A stretch of DNA of 64,000 nt from Trichoplax sp. H2 (GCA_003344405.1 NOWV01000096.1:186001-250000); one strand, 5' to 3'. Positions 37,549-50,669 are shown, counted from the stretch's first letter. The notes: a model not told the origin generated them from the letters alone. Translations and numbers: made by a program.

Positions 37549-39513
37549 CTGCATAAAGATTGAAAACGAGACTTCGATGATAATAATATTTTTCTTACAC
37601 AAATTTAGAAATCAAAGTTGAGGTTTCTGAGAGAGCCGCATACAAAATAGTTTTATCGAAAGCAATAACACAAGAATTAAACACACTTCATACTCGTTTC
37701 TATGTAATCAACGATGCAATATAAACCGCATTTAAACACCTATCTTAATAAATTTAATATCTTACTACAGTATTGAATGCTTCATATCAAATTAGTTACA
37801 GTCAATAGTTCACTCTATGACAATGGTCGATAAGCAAATCATTTGGATTAGTTGATCTAAATGTTTATTCATTTATGCATGCATAGCATAACTTGGTAAA
37901 GAAAGCGTAACAATCTTATTTTAGAAAAATAACTAAATACAATACTTTCTAACATTAGCGTAATTGTATATTATAGCAGAGATGCTAATTTTCATAAATA
38001 TGACTTCGGTGACCGTAAATTCCATTATGATTAAAATAATAGAAGAAGGATAATTGGATTGGCTATCTTATTCCTTTGAATAAGTCACGTTTTAAAAAGA
38101 TTTTTATGCTCATTACTTCATTACTGCAGTTCGTATAAGCATATCAATCGTGATTTTTTTTATGAAATGTAATAAATTTATTGCGAGTAACCTTAAATTA
38201 CATATTAAAAGTACAAGTTTTGCTTTCGTATTAACAGCCTGTATCGACAGTTACGAAAGTAATGGAATTGTAGTCATTTTAGATAGTTCACAGAAGTAAC
38301 GTATGTTGAAGCAAGATTAAAATAAAATAAATAGCAATGATGTGATTATAGGAAGAAAAAGAAATATAAATATTTCATGATAGTGTACGTAATGAACAGA
38401 GTATACAACAGCCTGCCTTAAATTCACTACACATCTCTTGTGTTCACGATAAATAATTAATATTAAATGGTTAATACTGTATGTTGAATAGATGTGGTAC
38501 TATATTGTTATCTTTGCTCTCTTTTTCTTTCAATGAAAGCTCTAATTTACTTATCTAATTATTTTTCGGATCTTGGTAATTAGGAAGAAAATCTTTTTAA
38601 TAACGTTATAGCTTCCTAATCAGAATAACATTTTTTAACAGTAATTTGGTCATAGGTATATAAAGGAGCTGTCCATATTTCTCGAGAAAGTAATAGAATA
38701 ACTTTCCATTTATGAATATTTATATGCCATATGTTTTCTTCATTGATATTCAATCAATTTGACATTGCATGTTGCTGAAAAATTTTCAAAAACTTGCCTT
38801 AATTACTGTATTGCGGGAAAGTCATAGAAATTAAAGTATCCAATTGAAATTTGGGATTATGAGTTAGAAACATTGCAGCTGCCAATAAATTCCGATTTTC
38901 AACAGTTTTATTATATATTTTTCACAATTAATTAATCGCATACATATATATCCCTCCGTTATGTAAAAAATTACTAGAGGTTACTAGCAGAGTATAGGGC
39001 TATTTTGTATAATAAATGCTTGCTAAGAGGAGGCTGCTTGATTTGCTAAAATAATTTTCTTGAGCAAAAAAGATGTAAGGTATTTCAATTTGGGAAATCT
39101 TTTATTAAAGGGCTCTTTGAATTTGCTATTTCATTTAGTTTTGTTCGATAAATCTGTGATCTTCACCACAATGCAACATAGTATTGATAGTAATGAATAT
39201 CGTATGAGTATTTTTAATTGGAAGAATAACGTGAATCCTAGGCTACAAAATTTAGAAGATGCAATTGCTCTGTTTCATGTGACGCCATCGGTACAGAAGC
39301 AAATTTACACATTTAACTGACAAATGTATATGATAAGTACAATAAAAAATACTGCAGCTCACTAAGTTTATAAGATGTTGACTTCTGCTATATCTAATGA
39401 CTGAAATAACTAAATTAGCTCGAAAGATAGCAATAAAAAGTGAAGCAATAGCACGCAAACTAGAGGATTCCTACAAAACAAGCACAAACAGTATTATAGT
39501 CGGATTGCCGGAC
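37549..39513. other. region between receptor and ECI1 genes
   Basis: It must hold the missing 5' exon of the receptor if that gene is intact, but no convincing start was found. From about 38790 the sequence matches 43750-44470, downstream of the second ECI1 copy, so the duplicated unit includes this flank. The longest + frame, 39060-39320, is not kept open in that second copy. Confidence 0.5.
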
Positions 39514-41847
39514 TTATTTATTTGGCTTTGACAGCTTCATGACCATCTCCTTAATTAATTTCTGGGTCTTGGGACTAGCTAGTGTTGCTACAAATTGCTG
39601 TCGTTCTTTATCACCAGATTGAGAATAGCGATTCATAATATTTCGACGGAAGAGTAGTTTACAACCATGACGAGAATGATCTAATAATATTTGGAAACAG
39701 TAACGATTAACTATTATATAACATGCTTGCTAATGCGCAGATTGAATTGCATTCTACTGTATGTATATCGATGATTGTAGTGAATGATGTACAGTAGTTA
39801 GACATGACTAAATATGTCACGTACGCGTATTGTTATCGTTAAAAATAAACAACGATTATAAATTAATAAATAGAAGTACTCGTATCCCCTACCCGGCACG
39901 CTTAAAAATTCTTTCATCCGCTTTTGAGCTTCTGTTAGTAACTCTTCCTTAGAAACTAACTGATCAACTAATCCTAATTTAGCGGCTACTACCTCAGGAA
40001 ATAAGGTACCAAGTTGCACATGGAGATCTGCGTTCCTATTACCAATGGTATCTTTGTATGCTTCCAGTAACCTGATAATATATTATGATAATTATGGTAT
40101 ACCCTCTTTCTCTATATTTTCATTCTTAGTTGCATATGCAACGATCAATTCTGGCGCACGGTTACATCACTGTAAAAGCGATAAATACTCAACTGGCTTT
40201 AATTTACGATTAAACTTACCAAAACGGAATTTTCATTCCCTAAAGAATATGAAAATAGCATTATTATTTCAAGAAATGTCTTTTAATTGATTAAGATGAT
40301 CTTTAACAGATTCGATACAGCAATAACAATATATTAAGAAAGCTTACCAGCCTAGATTCATTTAATCCAATTATGTAAGGTTTTTCGTCTCCTTTACTCA
40401 TTACCCTGTAATCACATGCGAGAGCAATGGCGCAGCCTCCAGCAGTAGCGTGGCCCTAGAATAATTTTATTATCAAACGCTTATTATTTGCAACGCTATA
40501 ACATTGTAGTAATAGATCAGTATAACGTCATCTTTAGATATTCCTTAATAAGATCAAGCTAACATTGATAGCAGCCACAGTGGCTAATTTTGATGAGTAA
40601 ATACGAAACCAAAACTTTTCTAGTCCACCCAGAAACTCGTCTAGTTCAGCCACCGATGATAGCTGAGCAACCGCTTTGAGGTTTAGTCCGCCTGAAAATA
40701 TTTGCGGCAGGTCCTGCATTTGAAATATAGTGTTACTATGCAAAATTAGGAAACCATATAACATTTTAAGGTAGATTTATTTCCGTCTGCGTGGTATATG
40801 CGTCGATTCTTATAGTAGAGACGATTTACTTGAATAATTACTGATGTTAATAACGTCAAGTTTACGAAGAAGTATTAGTCAGTAAGTTGTACGACCTATA
40901 AGGCTACAATTCATGATATATGCCTAACACATTCAGTATAGAAACTAGAAATGATGTTGATATTGGTCAAAATACGAGTACATATTTTGGTATGCAGGGA
41001 CAAGTTTCAAACTTTCAAGAGATACAATCATGGGATACCGTGCTGAATTGCTGGCATCTATAAATTGGTGTGCCAATAGAGGCAACATTGAGATTTACTC
41101 TAATGACTATCTTCAATTAGTAATTAATACGGGTAAAAAGCAATGTCCAGCTGATACTGTACGTTAAGAAAAATAGTTTGCAATTGTATGCAACATCCAA
41201 TCTAGCACGTCGACAATAGCAAGGTGATTGACTGCTTATTATCCTGTTCGACATGTAACGCTAGAAATGTAATCAATCAGCTTTGGATACATCGTTAAAA
41301 CTAGTCCATTGTAATAATGGAAGTGCGATCTGCAACGTGTGTTATCCATGGCAATACAGTATCAATTGCCTGATAGAGCAGCGCCACTTGCGGTAAAACT
41401 TACCGAAGTGAGAATCACGCCTCGGCAAGAGTTTTCCACCTCATTAAATACGTCATTAAATTCTTGGAAGAAACTTAAATCCAATGCATTTCCTGGTGAT
41501 CTAGCCATCCTAACAGTGGCAACTTCATCTTGGACGTCGACCTTAAAATTGGCGCTACCACCACTAGATAGGGTGCGATTGGCTGCCAATAAACAAGATG
41601 GAAGACCTTGAAGAAGGCGGCGTGCACCGGACACCCCGATTACTGCTCCTATCCAATCAGTCCCGTTACAATAACATGGTTTAACGATTAAATTGCATGC
41701 AGTTTTCAATTGAAATAATTATACAACAATAAATTAATCCGGTAGAAAGAATGTCAAAGTGTCGTAGTTAAATTATGACATAGTTTAGTTTATTTTAAGT
41801 TTAGCGTCCATGATGGATATTTGCGTGTACTTACTTGTTAAGGCCAT
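39514..41847 (-). CDS. ECI1: mitochondrial enoyl-CoA delta-isomerase 1, copy a
   Basis: Moves double bonds of 3-enoyl-CoA to the 2-trans position during beta-oxidation of unsaturated fatty acids in mitochondria; crotonase fold. Exons in order: 41835-41847 (MALT plus one base), 41404-41648, 40564-40713, 40348-40455, 40220-40239, 39893-40071, 39514-39680; 882 bp, 293 residues, close to human ECI1. All joints are in phase. The N-terminus is Arg-rich without acids (GARRLLQGLPSCLLAANR), as expected of a mitochondrial presequence. Motifs: GNALDLSFFQEF, first oxyanion loop FSGGLNL (usually FSAGLDL), second GHATAGGC, and the catalytic Glu in IGLNE. A 20-nt exon encodes GMKIPF. First of three tandem copies; ECI2 is excluded by the absence of an ACBP domain. 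Confidence 0.93.
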
Positions 41848-41896
41848 GTTGTTGTACGCAGAATTTTGGACAGTCGATTGACGCCACTCTGAGTGT

Positions 41897-42028
41897 GGTA
41901 CTGTACAGTACAGTACTGTACTGTATACCCGCATGCTGCAGTACTGCAATGGGCGTGTCTCATCGTACAGTACTTTACTGTACTGTACAGTGTACAGTAT
42001 GTCCAGTACAGTACGGTACTGTACTGTG
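41897..42028. repeat. palindromic GTACTGTAC-rich tract
   Basis: Dense runs of TACTGTAC and GTACAGTAC, which read nearly the same on both strands, just upstream of the first exon of ECI1 copy a. It can form hairpins. A related tract lies upstream of copy b (47522-47689). Confidence 0.85.
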
Positions 42029-42128
42029 GGAGGGGCCGAGGGGGTCGTCTATTTTTGCTGCAAAAGTTGAGCTCAAACTGGTTTGCATTACGGTTAGACA
42101 ATTTTGAGCTTGCTCGCCATGTTTAGTC

Positions 42129-42270
42129 ATGAACTACGAATAACACTACTGTATATGAACACTTTCATGCTAAGCTACGAATAACACTACTGTATACAAT
42201 ATACAGTATGAACATTTCATGCTAAACTACGATTAACACTACTGTATCCAATATATGAACACTTTAATGG
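42129..42270. repeat. tandem repeat, three diverged units
   Basis: Units share CTACGA(A/T)TAACACTACTGTAT and GAACA(C)TTTCATGCTAA. Confidence 0.75.
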
Positions 42271-42479
42271 TAAAAGAAAGTCCTCCACCAATATTCACTC
42301 CAGCGCGTTCGATAATTTTTTTGTCCAGTATTGTACAAAACAACACCGATTTTTAGTAGCTGATTCACTCGAATTTGCACTAGAGATCAGTAACCGACAC
42401 TGCTAGAGATGTTAGGCTTGACAATTTTTGTTCATTATTTGCATTGTAGCATCAATTCAGTGCGGCTATCTGGTTGGTT

Positions 42480-42850
42480 GTACAAGGTACTGTGAGCATT
42501 TCTCAAACTTTATGTTTGTCTACTATATGAATTGAATCAGATCTGCTCGATATTTGACTAGTGCATAGTATTGATGATCAAATCATTCCAAATCCTTTCA
42601 TTTCTTGGTTCTTGCACACCGTCTGTGAAATGTTTTAGGCAGATGGTTTTGTTTATTCGACCGAAGCACTGTTGTTTACTGCAGTTTGCAGTGCTTCGGG
42701 AGGACGTTATATTTGGGGTCAAGAATTCTCTTTTACAGGTCATTTTTAATTGCAATGGACGTCTGTCATCGTACACTGTACTGTTTACAAGTCGATCTCA
42801 AAGTAGTCACCAAGTTGGCTAGCTACAGAATGGTGAAAGTTGCTATCTAC
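42480..42850. repeat. dispersed repeat of the ECI1 5' flanks, copy 1
   Basis: Shared order of TGAGC(A)TTTCTCAAA, TTTCTTG(G)TTCTTGCA and CACCAAGTTGGCTAGCTACAG with 49855-50440, and in part with 54770-54970. Each copy lies upstream of an ECI1 gene, so the duplicated unit includes the 5' flank. Confidence 0.65.
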
Positions 42851-44488
42851 TAGACTGCTACATCCTTTAGAATGTATAATATCGTAAAGGATTACATGAA
42901 ATTGGGAACAATTTAAATGTTTCATCAGGTACTGTACTATCCTATGTAATGTGAGATTGCGACGCTAATGGTATAAATTACACTTTGAAGCATATATGAT
43001 GTTGTGTTGATTCCGACATGATTACTATCGCAGTATTTCATTTAGTTATAGCATGGTGACATTGTACTGTATCGCAATTGTTTGCGTTGTACTATAGTAG
43101 TGCCTATAACAACGGTAACCTAATGATTGCTACCGTCAATCTGGTATGGAGATACCAATTGCGGATTACCTGTTACGTAATAATACAGTATATAACTAGT
43201 AAAGTAATCAAACTGAGTTAGTCTTGGATAGTGAGAGCTGAGTCGTAGACATGTTTATCCTGACGTTAGGCAGATTAGATTGGAAGATTCTGGGATTAAA
43301 TAAAGATAATTTTTAAGGAACTTTACATTGTGTGAATGTGAGCGTTGAAACTAGCCGGAGTACATGACCATTCCTTCGGCGGTTCAAGTGGGAAATACTA
43401 AAAGTGTAACATGTTGCATATTCAATCAATTTGAAAATGCCCGCTGTTAAAAATTCACAATAACTGTTATGATTCGTAGATTAACTATTATAATTATATA
43501 AAATCTGTAGTGGAGCATTCTACTGCATGCACGATTGAACGTTGTATTCGCTTGCAGTGCTACATTGCATTATACTGCAAGAGACAGTAATAGTTCGTAT
43601 GTGTGTTTATAATATAGCACAGTTCTTCTTGTACTGCTGCATAATGATAACAATAGCTGGAATAGCACAGTGTACTGTACAAAGGGTTGAGATCGGAAAT
43701 AAAGAGGAGATTACACGTGCATTCTATACCATCGAGATTACTAGATAACAATAGCTTACCTTAATAACTGTATTTCTGAAAAGTTATAAAAATTAAAGTA
43801 TACAATTGAAATCTGGCAACATGCGTTAGAAATATTGCAGTTGTCAAGAAATTTCAATTTTCAACAGTTTTCTTATATTTTTACGATTAATTCATTAATC
43901 GCATACATGTACATTCCGTAATGTAAACTTTTATTAGGCATTAACAGTAGAATATTCAGTTGATTTGTAAAATAAATGTAGGCTTAGAGTAAGCTGCTTG
44001 ATTCCTCGGAACAATCTTCTTGATCCAAAGATGGCGTACAATATATCAGTGTGGAAAATCTTTTTTATAAAAGCGCTCTTCGGTATGGTTATTTCATCTA
44101 GCAATGTTAGACGAATCTGTGATTTTCTACCCTAATGCAACTTAGTACTATTAGTAATGAATATTCTGTAAGTACAGTATCGTATGACACGTATTCTTCT
44201 GAAGGATGCAAATCCTTGCCTGCACCATTCAACAGATTAAATCGTTCTGTTTGATGTGGTACAAACAACACGGAAGTAAATACGTACGTATGACTCACAA
44301 ATTCATATGACAGCTATAATAAAAAATACTGTAGATCACTTGGTTTGTAGGATGTTAACTTCTGATGTAACTAAAACTAAAACAACTAAATTAGCTCGAA
44401 CGATAATAAAATTATTGAAGCAAGAACACGCAAGCAAGTAGATTCGTACGAAACAAATCCGAATAACCTCATAATTGGGTTATCAGAC

Positions 44489-47454
44489 TTATTTGCGTGA
44501 CTTTGACAGCTTCATCATCATCTCCTTGATTAATTCCTGGGTCTTGGGGCTCGCTAGAGTTTCTATAAATTGCTGTCGTTCTTTAGCGCCAAATTGAGAA
44601 TAGTGATCGAGGACCTTTCGACGTAAGAGCAGTTTGCAACCATAACGAGAATGATCTAATAATTTATTTGGAAATTATAGCGATTAATTGTTATAAGTTT
44701 GTAAACAATTATAATATGTATACATCTGTGATTCCAATAAATGATGTATAGTAATTAGATGTAACTGAATTTGTCATATCGTTAAAATTAAACAATGATT
44801 ATAAATTAATAAATAGAAGTACTCGTATTCCCTACCCGGCACGCTTAAAAATTCTTTCATCCGCTTTTGAGCTTCTGGTAGTAACTCTTCCTTAGAAACT
44901 AACTGATCAACTAATCCTAATTTAGCGGCTACTACCTCAGGAAATAAGGTACCGAGTTGCACATGGAGGTCTGCGTTCCTATTACCAACGGCATCTTTGT
45001 ATGCTTCCAGTAACCTGATAGTTATTTATATTTTATTACCATAATTACGGCATACTATTTCCCAATATTTTCATTCTTAGCTGCATATACAACGATCCAT
45101 TCTATTCGCTAAACTTATAGCAATCCAAAAACGATAAATACTCAACTGGTTTTAATAAATTATTAAACTTACCAAAACGTAACTTTCAGTCCCTAACGGA
45201 TATGAAGTAGCATTATTAATTCCGAAAATGTTTTCTAATTGATAATGATGATTTGTACATATGATACACTAATAACAACATATTAAGGATGCTTACCAGC
45301 TTAGATTCGTTTAATCCAATCATGTAAGGTTTTTCGTCTCCTTTAGCCATTACTCTGTAATCACATGCGAGAGCAAGAGCGCAGCCTGCAGCAGTAGCAT
45401 GGCCCTACAATAATTTTATTATCAAATTATTTGCATTGATTGCAACTTTTTAGTTGTAGTTTAGTATAGCGTCATCTTTAGGTATTCCTGAATAAATTCA
45501 AGCTAACATTGATAGCAGCCACCGTGGCTAATTTTGATGAGTAAATACGAAGCCAAAACTTTTCCATTTCTTGCACAAATTCGTCTAGTTCAGCCACCGA
45601 TGATAACTGAGCGACTGCTTTGAGGTTTAGTCCGGCTGAAAATATTTGCGGCAGGTCCTACAATGTTGAAATATAGAGTTGATACCTAAACTCGTAAGTT
45701 AGCCTTACAACGCTTTAAAGCAGAATAATTTCCATCTGCGTGGTATAAGAGTAGATTTTTATGTAACTTGCGCGACCTACGAGGCTACGACTTATGATTA
45801 GTGACAGCGATAATATAACGTATAGTACGCGAAGTATAACGAGCGAGGGATCAACTAGTGTACTGTACCTAAAATAATCTTACTGTGTAGGAAGTAGACA
45901 TGATGTTGATACTGGTCAGAAGGCTGTAAAGTGAAGCAAAGCAATATCTATCTTACTGCGTGTATAGTAAATGCGTATCGATAGTCAGATTTGTACTACT
46001 GGTCGTCAAAGCATTTCAATTTGCATTGCAATTAGCTCCGCGGTATTTAGATTTTAGATTTTACTAATTGCACTGTATTGGCTACAAAGATTGTATGTAC
46101 GCCATTTGAGTTGCAATTTTGTCCTGGCGAAGATAAAATATGGCTTTATCTGTTGGATATTATGCAATTTAAACTGCACATACAAATATCACCGTGTTAA
46201 TATCAGACTAACACGGGTAACGCTAATTACTCAGCGCATATTCCATCTATAATAAATCCGTTATTTTTACGATAAAATTGGCGCAATTTGCTAATGTAAT
46301 CGTATGGATAATATAGTACTTGTTTGATTATATGATAATTATTAATATATAATTAATTTTTAGCATCCAATATCCATTTCGAGACAGTAAAATTTGAATA
46401 TTACTGTATGGAATATATCCAATACCATTTCAGACATACGTATAATAAATACTATATTCCTTCACCATTACAACGGTTAATCATAATTGATCAGCTCAAG
46501 CATTGTGAAAGGACAACTAGTTAATCTATTGTAAGACCAACTTCCCTGCCGGATGATAGTGCAGCGTTTGCACTGAGATTGACAACGAACGTATTCTGGT
46601 ATAATGTAAAAAGACAATTTCCAATCATTCAAATTATAAAATCAAGGGATATCGGACTGAATCGCTGCCATCTATAGAATTGGTATGCAAATAGAGACGA
46701 CATTGGGGTTTACTCTGATAACATATAATTAGCTAGTGAGTCATTAATACAGTAGCAGCATCTAACCAATACGTCAATAAAAGCTCGTTTAAAATTCTCT
46801 GTACAACATCCTATACAGCACGTGACGATGACAAGGTAATCGATTACTGCTGATTTTCCTGTTCTACATGGGTATAGAGGTATCGATCATCGTCCACTAT
46901 AACGCTGAAAATGCCGTTAATCCTCTTTGCATGACGGTAAAACTAGTCAATTTAATGATTCATAGAAGGCTATCTGCTACGTACAATCTATTATAATTAT
47001 CCATGATAAGACAGTCTCAATTGAGGATTGAGCAAGCTACGACAAGACTAACCGAAGTGAGAATTATGCCTCGGCAAGAGTTTTCCACCTCATTTAATGC
47101 GTTATGAATTTCTTGGAAGAAACTTATATCCAATGCATTTCCTGGTGACCTTGCCATCCTAATAGTGGCAACATCATCCTGGATGTCTACATTCAAATTG
47201 GCACTACTACCACTCGACATGGTGCGATTAGCTGCCAATAAGCAAGATGGAAGCGATTGGAGAAGGCGGCGTGCACCAGAAACTCCTGTTACTGCTCCTA
47301 CAGTAACCAGTAAGTCATGTTACAATAACATCGTTTCAGGATAAAATTGCATGCAGTTTGCGATTGAAATTATTATACATCAAGGTCAAAGTACGGACAC
47401 TTTTACTTTAGCGTCCATGCTGGATATTTCTTTGCACTTACTTGCTAAGGCCAT
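44489..47454 (-). CDS. ECI1: mitochondrial enoyl-CoA delta-isomerase 1, copy b
   Basis: Same 7-exon plan as copy a: 47442-47454 (MALA plus one base), 47053-47297, 45508-45657, 45297-45404, 45173-45192, 44836-45014, 44489-44655; again 882 bp and 293 residues, open throughout. The presequence region GARRLLQSLPSCLLAANR is kept. First oxyanion loop FSAGLNL (more canonical than copy a); second is GHATAAGC, where the middle Gly of the usual A-G-G has become Ala. Catalytic Glu in IGLNE kept. The microexon reads GLKVTF instead of GMKIPF. Last residues LSKSRK. Intron 2 has grown to 1.4 kb and shares sequence with the matching intron of copy c. Looks functional. Confidence 0.92.
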
Positions 47455-47490
47455 GTTGTTTTTTGCAGGAAGAGCGAGCTGTCGACAGAG

Positions 47491-47510
47491 GATTGATTGA
47501 TTGATTGATT
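47491..47510. repeat. (GATT)5 microsatellite
   Basis: Five perfect GATT units upstream of ECI1 copy b. Confidence 0.9.
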
Positions 47511-47521
47511 TACCTGACCCT

Positions 47522-47689
47522 ATACAGTGTACAGTGTACAGTAGAGAGTCCAAAAATATACCGTAAGGTCAAGTCTTACTGTACTGTACAGTACTGTACA
47601 GTACTGTAGGTCAAGTACTGTACAGTACAGTACTGTAAGAGGTCAAATACTGTACAGAGGTCAAGTACTGTACTGTGTGAGGTCAAGTA
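47522..47689. repeat. GTACTGTAC tract with GAGGTCAAGTACTGTAC units
   Basis: Palindromic TACTGTACAGTA runs mixed with about five (G)GTCAA(G/A)TACTGTAC units. Equivalent in place to 41897-42028. Confidence 0.85.
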
Positions 47690-47721
47690 GAAAGCCCTAA
47701 AAAAGACCTGGACCTGAAATG

Positions 47722-48289
47722 TTCGTGATCTCCTCCATTAATGAATTGAATTTCTGCATTAAAAGTATCGCTGAAATTACTGAAATAGTGTATGCATCAA
47801 TTGCAATGAAATGGACTTGATTCCAATTTTGGGGAGCGAAGTTGAGTCTGCTCTACGAAATGTACACTTATACAATGTACTGTACAAAACTACGAAAAAC
47901 GACTCGACATGCTGCATTGTAAACACGTTAATGGTAAAAGAACAGCTGCAAGATATACTAGCTGATCCGCTCAACCTTCTGCTAGAGATCAGCAATATTC
48001 GTGATCTCCTGCAGTAGTGAATTAAATTTCTGCTTCAAAAGTATCGCTGAAATTACTGAAACAGTGTATGCATCAATTGCAATGAAATGGACTTGATCCC
48101 AATGTTTTGGAGCGAATTTGAGTCTGCTCTACGAAATGTACACTTATACAATGTACTGTACAGTAGACTGTCATCGACTACGAAAAACGACTCGACATGC
48201 TGCATTGTAAACACGTTAATGGTAAAAGAACAGCTGCAAGATGTAGTAGCTGATACGCTCAACCTTATACTGTACTAGAGATCAGCAAT
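47722..48289. repeat. tandem duplication, two units of about 280 bp
   Basis: Copy 1 is 47722-47997 and copy 2 is 47998-48289. Both run from TTCGTGATCTCCT through AACACGTTAATGGTAAAAG to AGAGATCAGCAAT, with copy 2 carrying small insertions. The open frames here match between copies only because of the duplication. Confidence 0.88.
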
Positions 48290-48365
48290 CGAAGCTGGTA
48301 GAGAAATATTAATCGTAAATACAGTATCGAAGCTGGTAGAGAAATATTAATCGTAAATACAGTAT
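48290..48365. repeat. perfect 38-bp direct repeat
   Basis: Two identical adjacent units beginning CGAAGCTGGTAGAGAAATAT, at 48290-48327 and 48328-48365. Confidence 0.95.
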
Positions 48366-49733
48366 AGGACTATGAAGTTCAGTGTTGCTATCGTACTGTA
48401 GTGTGCTGTGTTGGCATTGCCATGGACTACTCGTTGTACAGCACTGCAGCGATGATAGAATGAATCATGTATCTACAGCATCTCCATTTTATACTCGTAC
48501 GCTCAATGTCCTCTCGTATCATGCGATGTGTATTTTAGAGATTATTTCTCTACTGTACATTATACAGAACAGTCTTATAAACGTACTGCATATTATAACT
48601 GTCTGCATTCTGAGATATGTTTCTGTATTATTATCATATCTAATTACATTACATACAAGTCTGACTAATTTCGATGGCTCCCTGAAAAAAACAAAAACAA
48701 TTGTGTAAGTTAAATCAGTTAAATCAGGCCCATTCTACAGGATTTTTAACGAAATACAACTTGGATTTTTTAACGAAGCTATATTGATTAGATTGTACGC
48801 TTAATACCCATGTATTACATTATATAGCATTCATACATTTAGATTGCTATTGTGTGTTTGCGTTAATTCGATATTACCTAAATTTAGTACGTTATAAACG
48901 TACTAGTGTCACAGGTTACGTAATAATAATCGGAATTGATTATTGATAGTATTCTACTCATGTGATATTCTACACTTGCTAATTCTACGTATTGATTGTG
49001 CTGCGTACACCAATGAATCCACTGTTACATAAACTTGCAATTGCATTGCGTTATAAGTGTGAATGGCGCACGTATATAAGCCACCGTTTTACATTACGAT
49101 AAAGAGAGAGTAGGAGTTAGTAGTTAGTTTTACGATAACTTCAACTACATGTTCAATTTCTTGTCTCCATGCTAATACGAACCTTCAATACGATTGTTCG
49201 TGTTATTCCTAGATAGAAATACATGCCATTTATGAACTATGCCGTAGTATGTTGTATAACATATATAGTTAGGATTTGACTTTAATTTTAAGCACTGAAT
49301 ACAGTGTATATTGCAAGTAAATTTACTCATTTCGATAGCCAGTAAAGTTCTTAGTCAACATTGGACTTCAAACGAGTTCAGTGGGTAATATTCTAAAACA
49401 CTCGGGATTAAACTCATTTGCAATTCAAGAATATCGACGCAAAACGTTGATGTTTTTTTGTATGCTATCATGGACTATTTCTTCTAGTAGTCCATGACGC
49501 TATGTACCATTCTACGATTCTTGAATCTCGCCCGGTTCATACGGCTTTTATATAATGCTACAGTACATTGCTTATTCTAAATATCGAAATGATCTACTTT
49601 GCAATACCTTTACAGAATTAGCTGTATGGGTTCTGCAGCACTCAGTAAATACCATGGATTGAGACGTTTCATCATTGAATTTTGGACATCAAGTTAAAAA
49701 CTTAAACGGCCTATATCGTATAATGTACATTAG

Positions 49734-49841
49734 GCCCGTTCATAATAACCCCGATTACTCAGATACTCAGCGTGAGTATCTCAGCAATCGGGGTTATTAG
49801 GAACGTAAGTATCCAAGTAATCGGGGTTATTATGAACGGGC
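49734..49841. mobile_element. 108-bp terminal-inverted-repeat element (MITE-like)
   Basis: Perfect 26-bp inverted ends starting GCCCGTTCATAATAACCCCG (49734-49759 and 49816-49841). The inside holds a second palindrome (GATACTCAGCGTGAGTATC) and a third, degenerate copy of the end (AATCGGGGTTATTAGGAACG). Flanks TTAG and CTAA allow a TA target duplication. No coding capacity. Confidence 0.8.
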
Positions 49842-49854
49842 TAATGCCAATACA

Positions 49855-50440
49855 GTGAGCGTTTCTCAAAGTTTGCTGCTTGTCTGCTATATATAAATTT
49901 GATCAAGTTTGTTCGGAGGTGGACTAGTGTCGACAGACCGGTATGACGACGTGGCTTGTAAAATGGTTGGAACGATTGAACTGGTAATAGCGACTGATAG
50001 TTTGTATTAGAAACTTGAAAGAAATAGAATTATTCAATACTGCTATAAAAAGTAATCGAAACAGCAAGAGCCAATTGCTCAAGGTTGTACTGATCTATCT
50101 GTATGGAATTGGAGCCAAATTTAAAGTACATTTCTTCACAATTGAATAATATAATTTAAGGCAACACTGTAGCTGAACATCTTTCAACCATTTTAGAAGG
50201 CTCGCCACGCCTCAGTCATAGTGGTCTTATGAGAATTGGAGGTCAAATAATATTAATGGATTAAAAATTTATTCATGTCTTGTTTCTTGCATACCTGCTG
50301 TGAAATGTGAGACAAATGGTTTTATTTATTTACTGCGGTGCTTTGGAAGAACATTATGTCTCTGTCAATTGCGCTCTCATAGTACATCGTAGCCACCAAG
50401 TTGGTTGGCTACAGTATTGTGAAAGTTGATATCTACTGCT
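49855..50440. repeat. dispersed repeat of the ECI1 5' flanks, copy 2
   Basis: Diverged match to 42480-42850, including GTGAGCGTTTCTCAAA, TTGTTTCTTGCATACC and CCACCAAGTTGGTTGGCTAC, with extra sequence inserted after the first block. Confidence 0.6.
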
Positions 50441-50669
50441 GTTAAGGATTCGACTTTAGTAAATGATACGGCATAACTCACGGATCCTGCTAAAAGATCT
50501 GTTTTATTTCTGGATTGTCGGACTGTATACAACATATATCCACGGTTATTATCTACTGTTACGAGTAACGAACAACAAATACTAGCATAAGATAATTAAA
50601 GCAATAGCGTCTAAATAAGTGCATTCGTAAGAAACAATCCCGAATAACCTTATAATTGGGTTATCAGAC

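Larger units (their letters stand above)
41848..44488. other. ECI1 copy a 5' flank and copy b 3' flank
   Basis: Holds the GTACTGTAC tract (41897-42028), a short tandem repeat (42129-42270), a repeat shared with the flanks of the other copies (42480-42850), and from about 43750 the 3' flank of copy b. Several overlapping frames in the repeat tract are by-products of its composition. No gene seen. Confidence 0.6.
47455..50669. other. repeat-rich region between ECI1 copies b and c
   Basis: Holds GATT and GTACTGTAC tracts, a tandem duplication, a 38-bp exact repeat, a 108-bp inverted-repeat element and a dispersed repeat (listed separately). A TATATAAG at about 49074 could be a TATA box, but no coding exon follows. 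A 108-codon + frame at 48382-48708 has no recognisable motif and begins among repeats. Confidence 0.55.

Noticed and set aside
39060-39320. 86-codon open frame on the + strand downstream of ECI1 copy a
   Set aside because: The matching flank of copy b (about 44020-44290) does not keep the frame open, so it is not under coding constraint.
41835-42126. Overlapping frames on both strands across the GTACTGTAC tract
   Set aside because: The repeat is self-complementary and rarely makes stops, so long frames arise on both strands by composition.
47777-48278. Paired similar frames on both strands
   Set aside because: They are copies only because of the tandem duplication; no protein motif.
48382-48708. 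108-codon open frame on the + strand
   Set aside because: Starts among GTAC-type repeats, low-information hydrophobic peptide, no homologue recognised and no exon structure.
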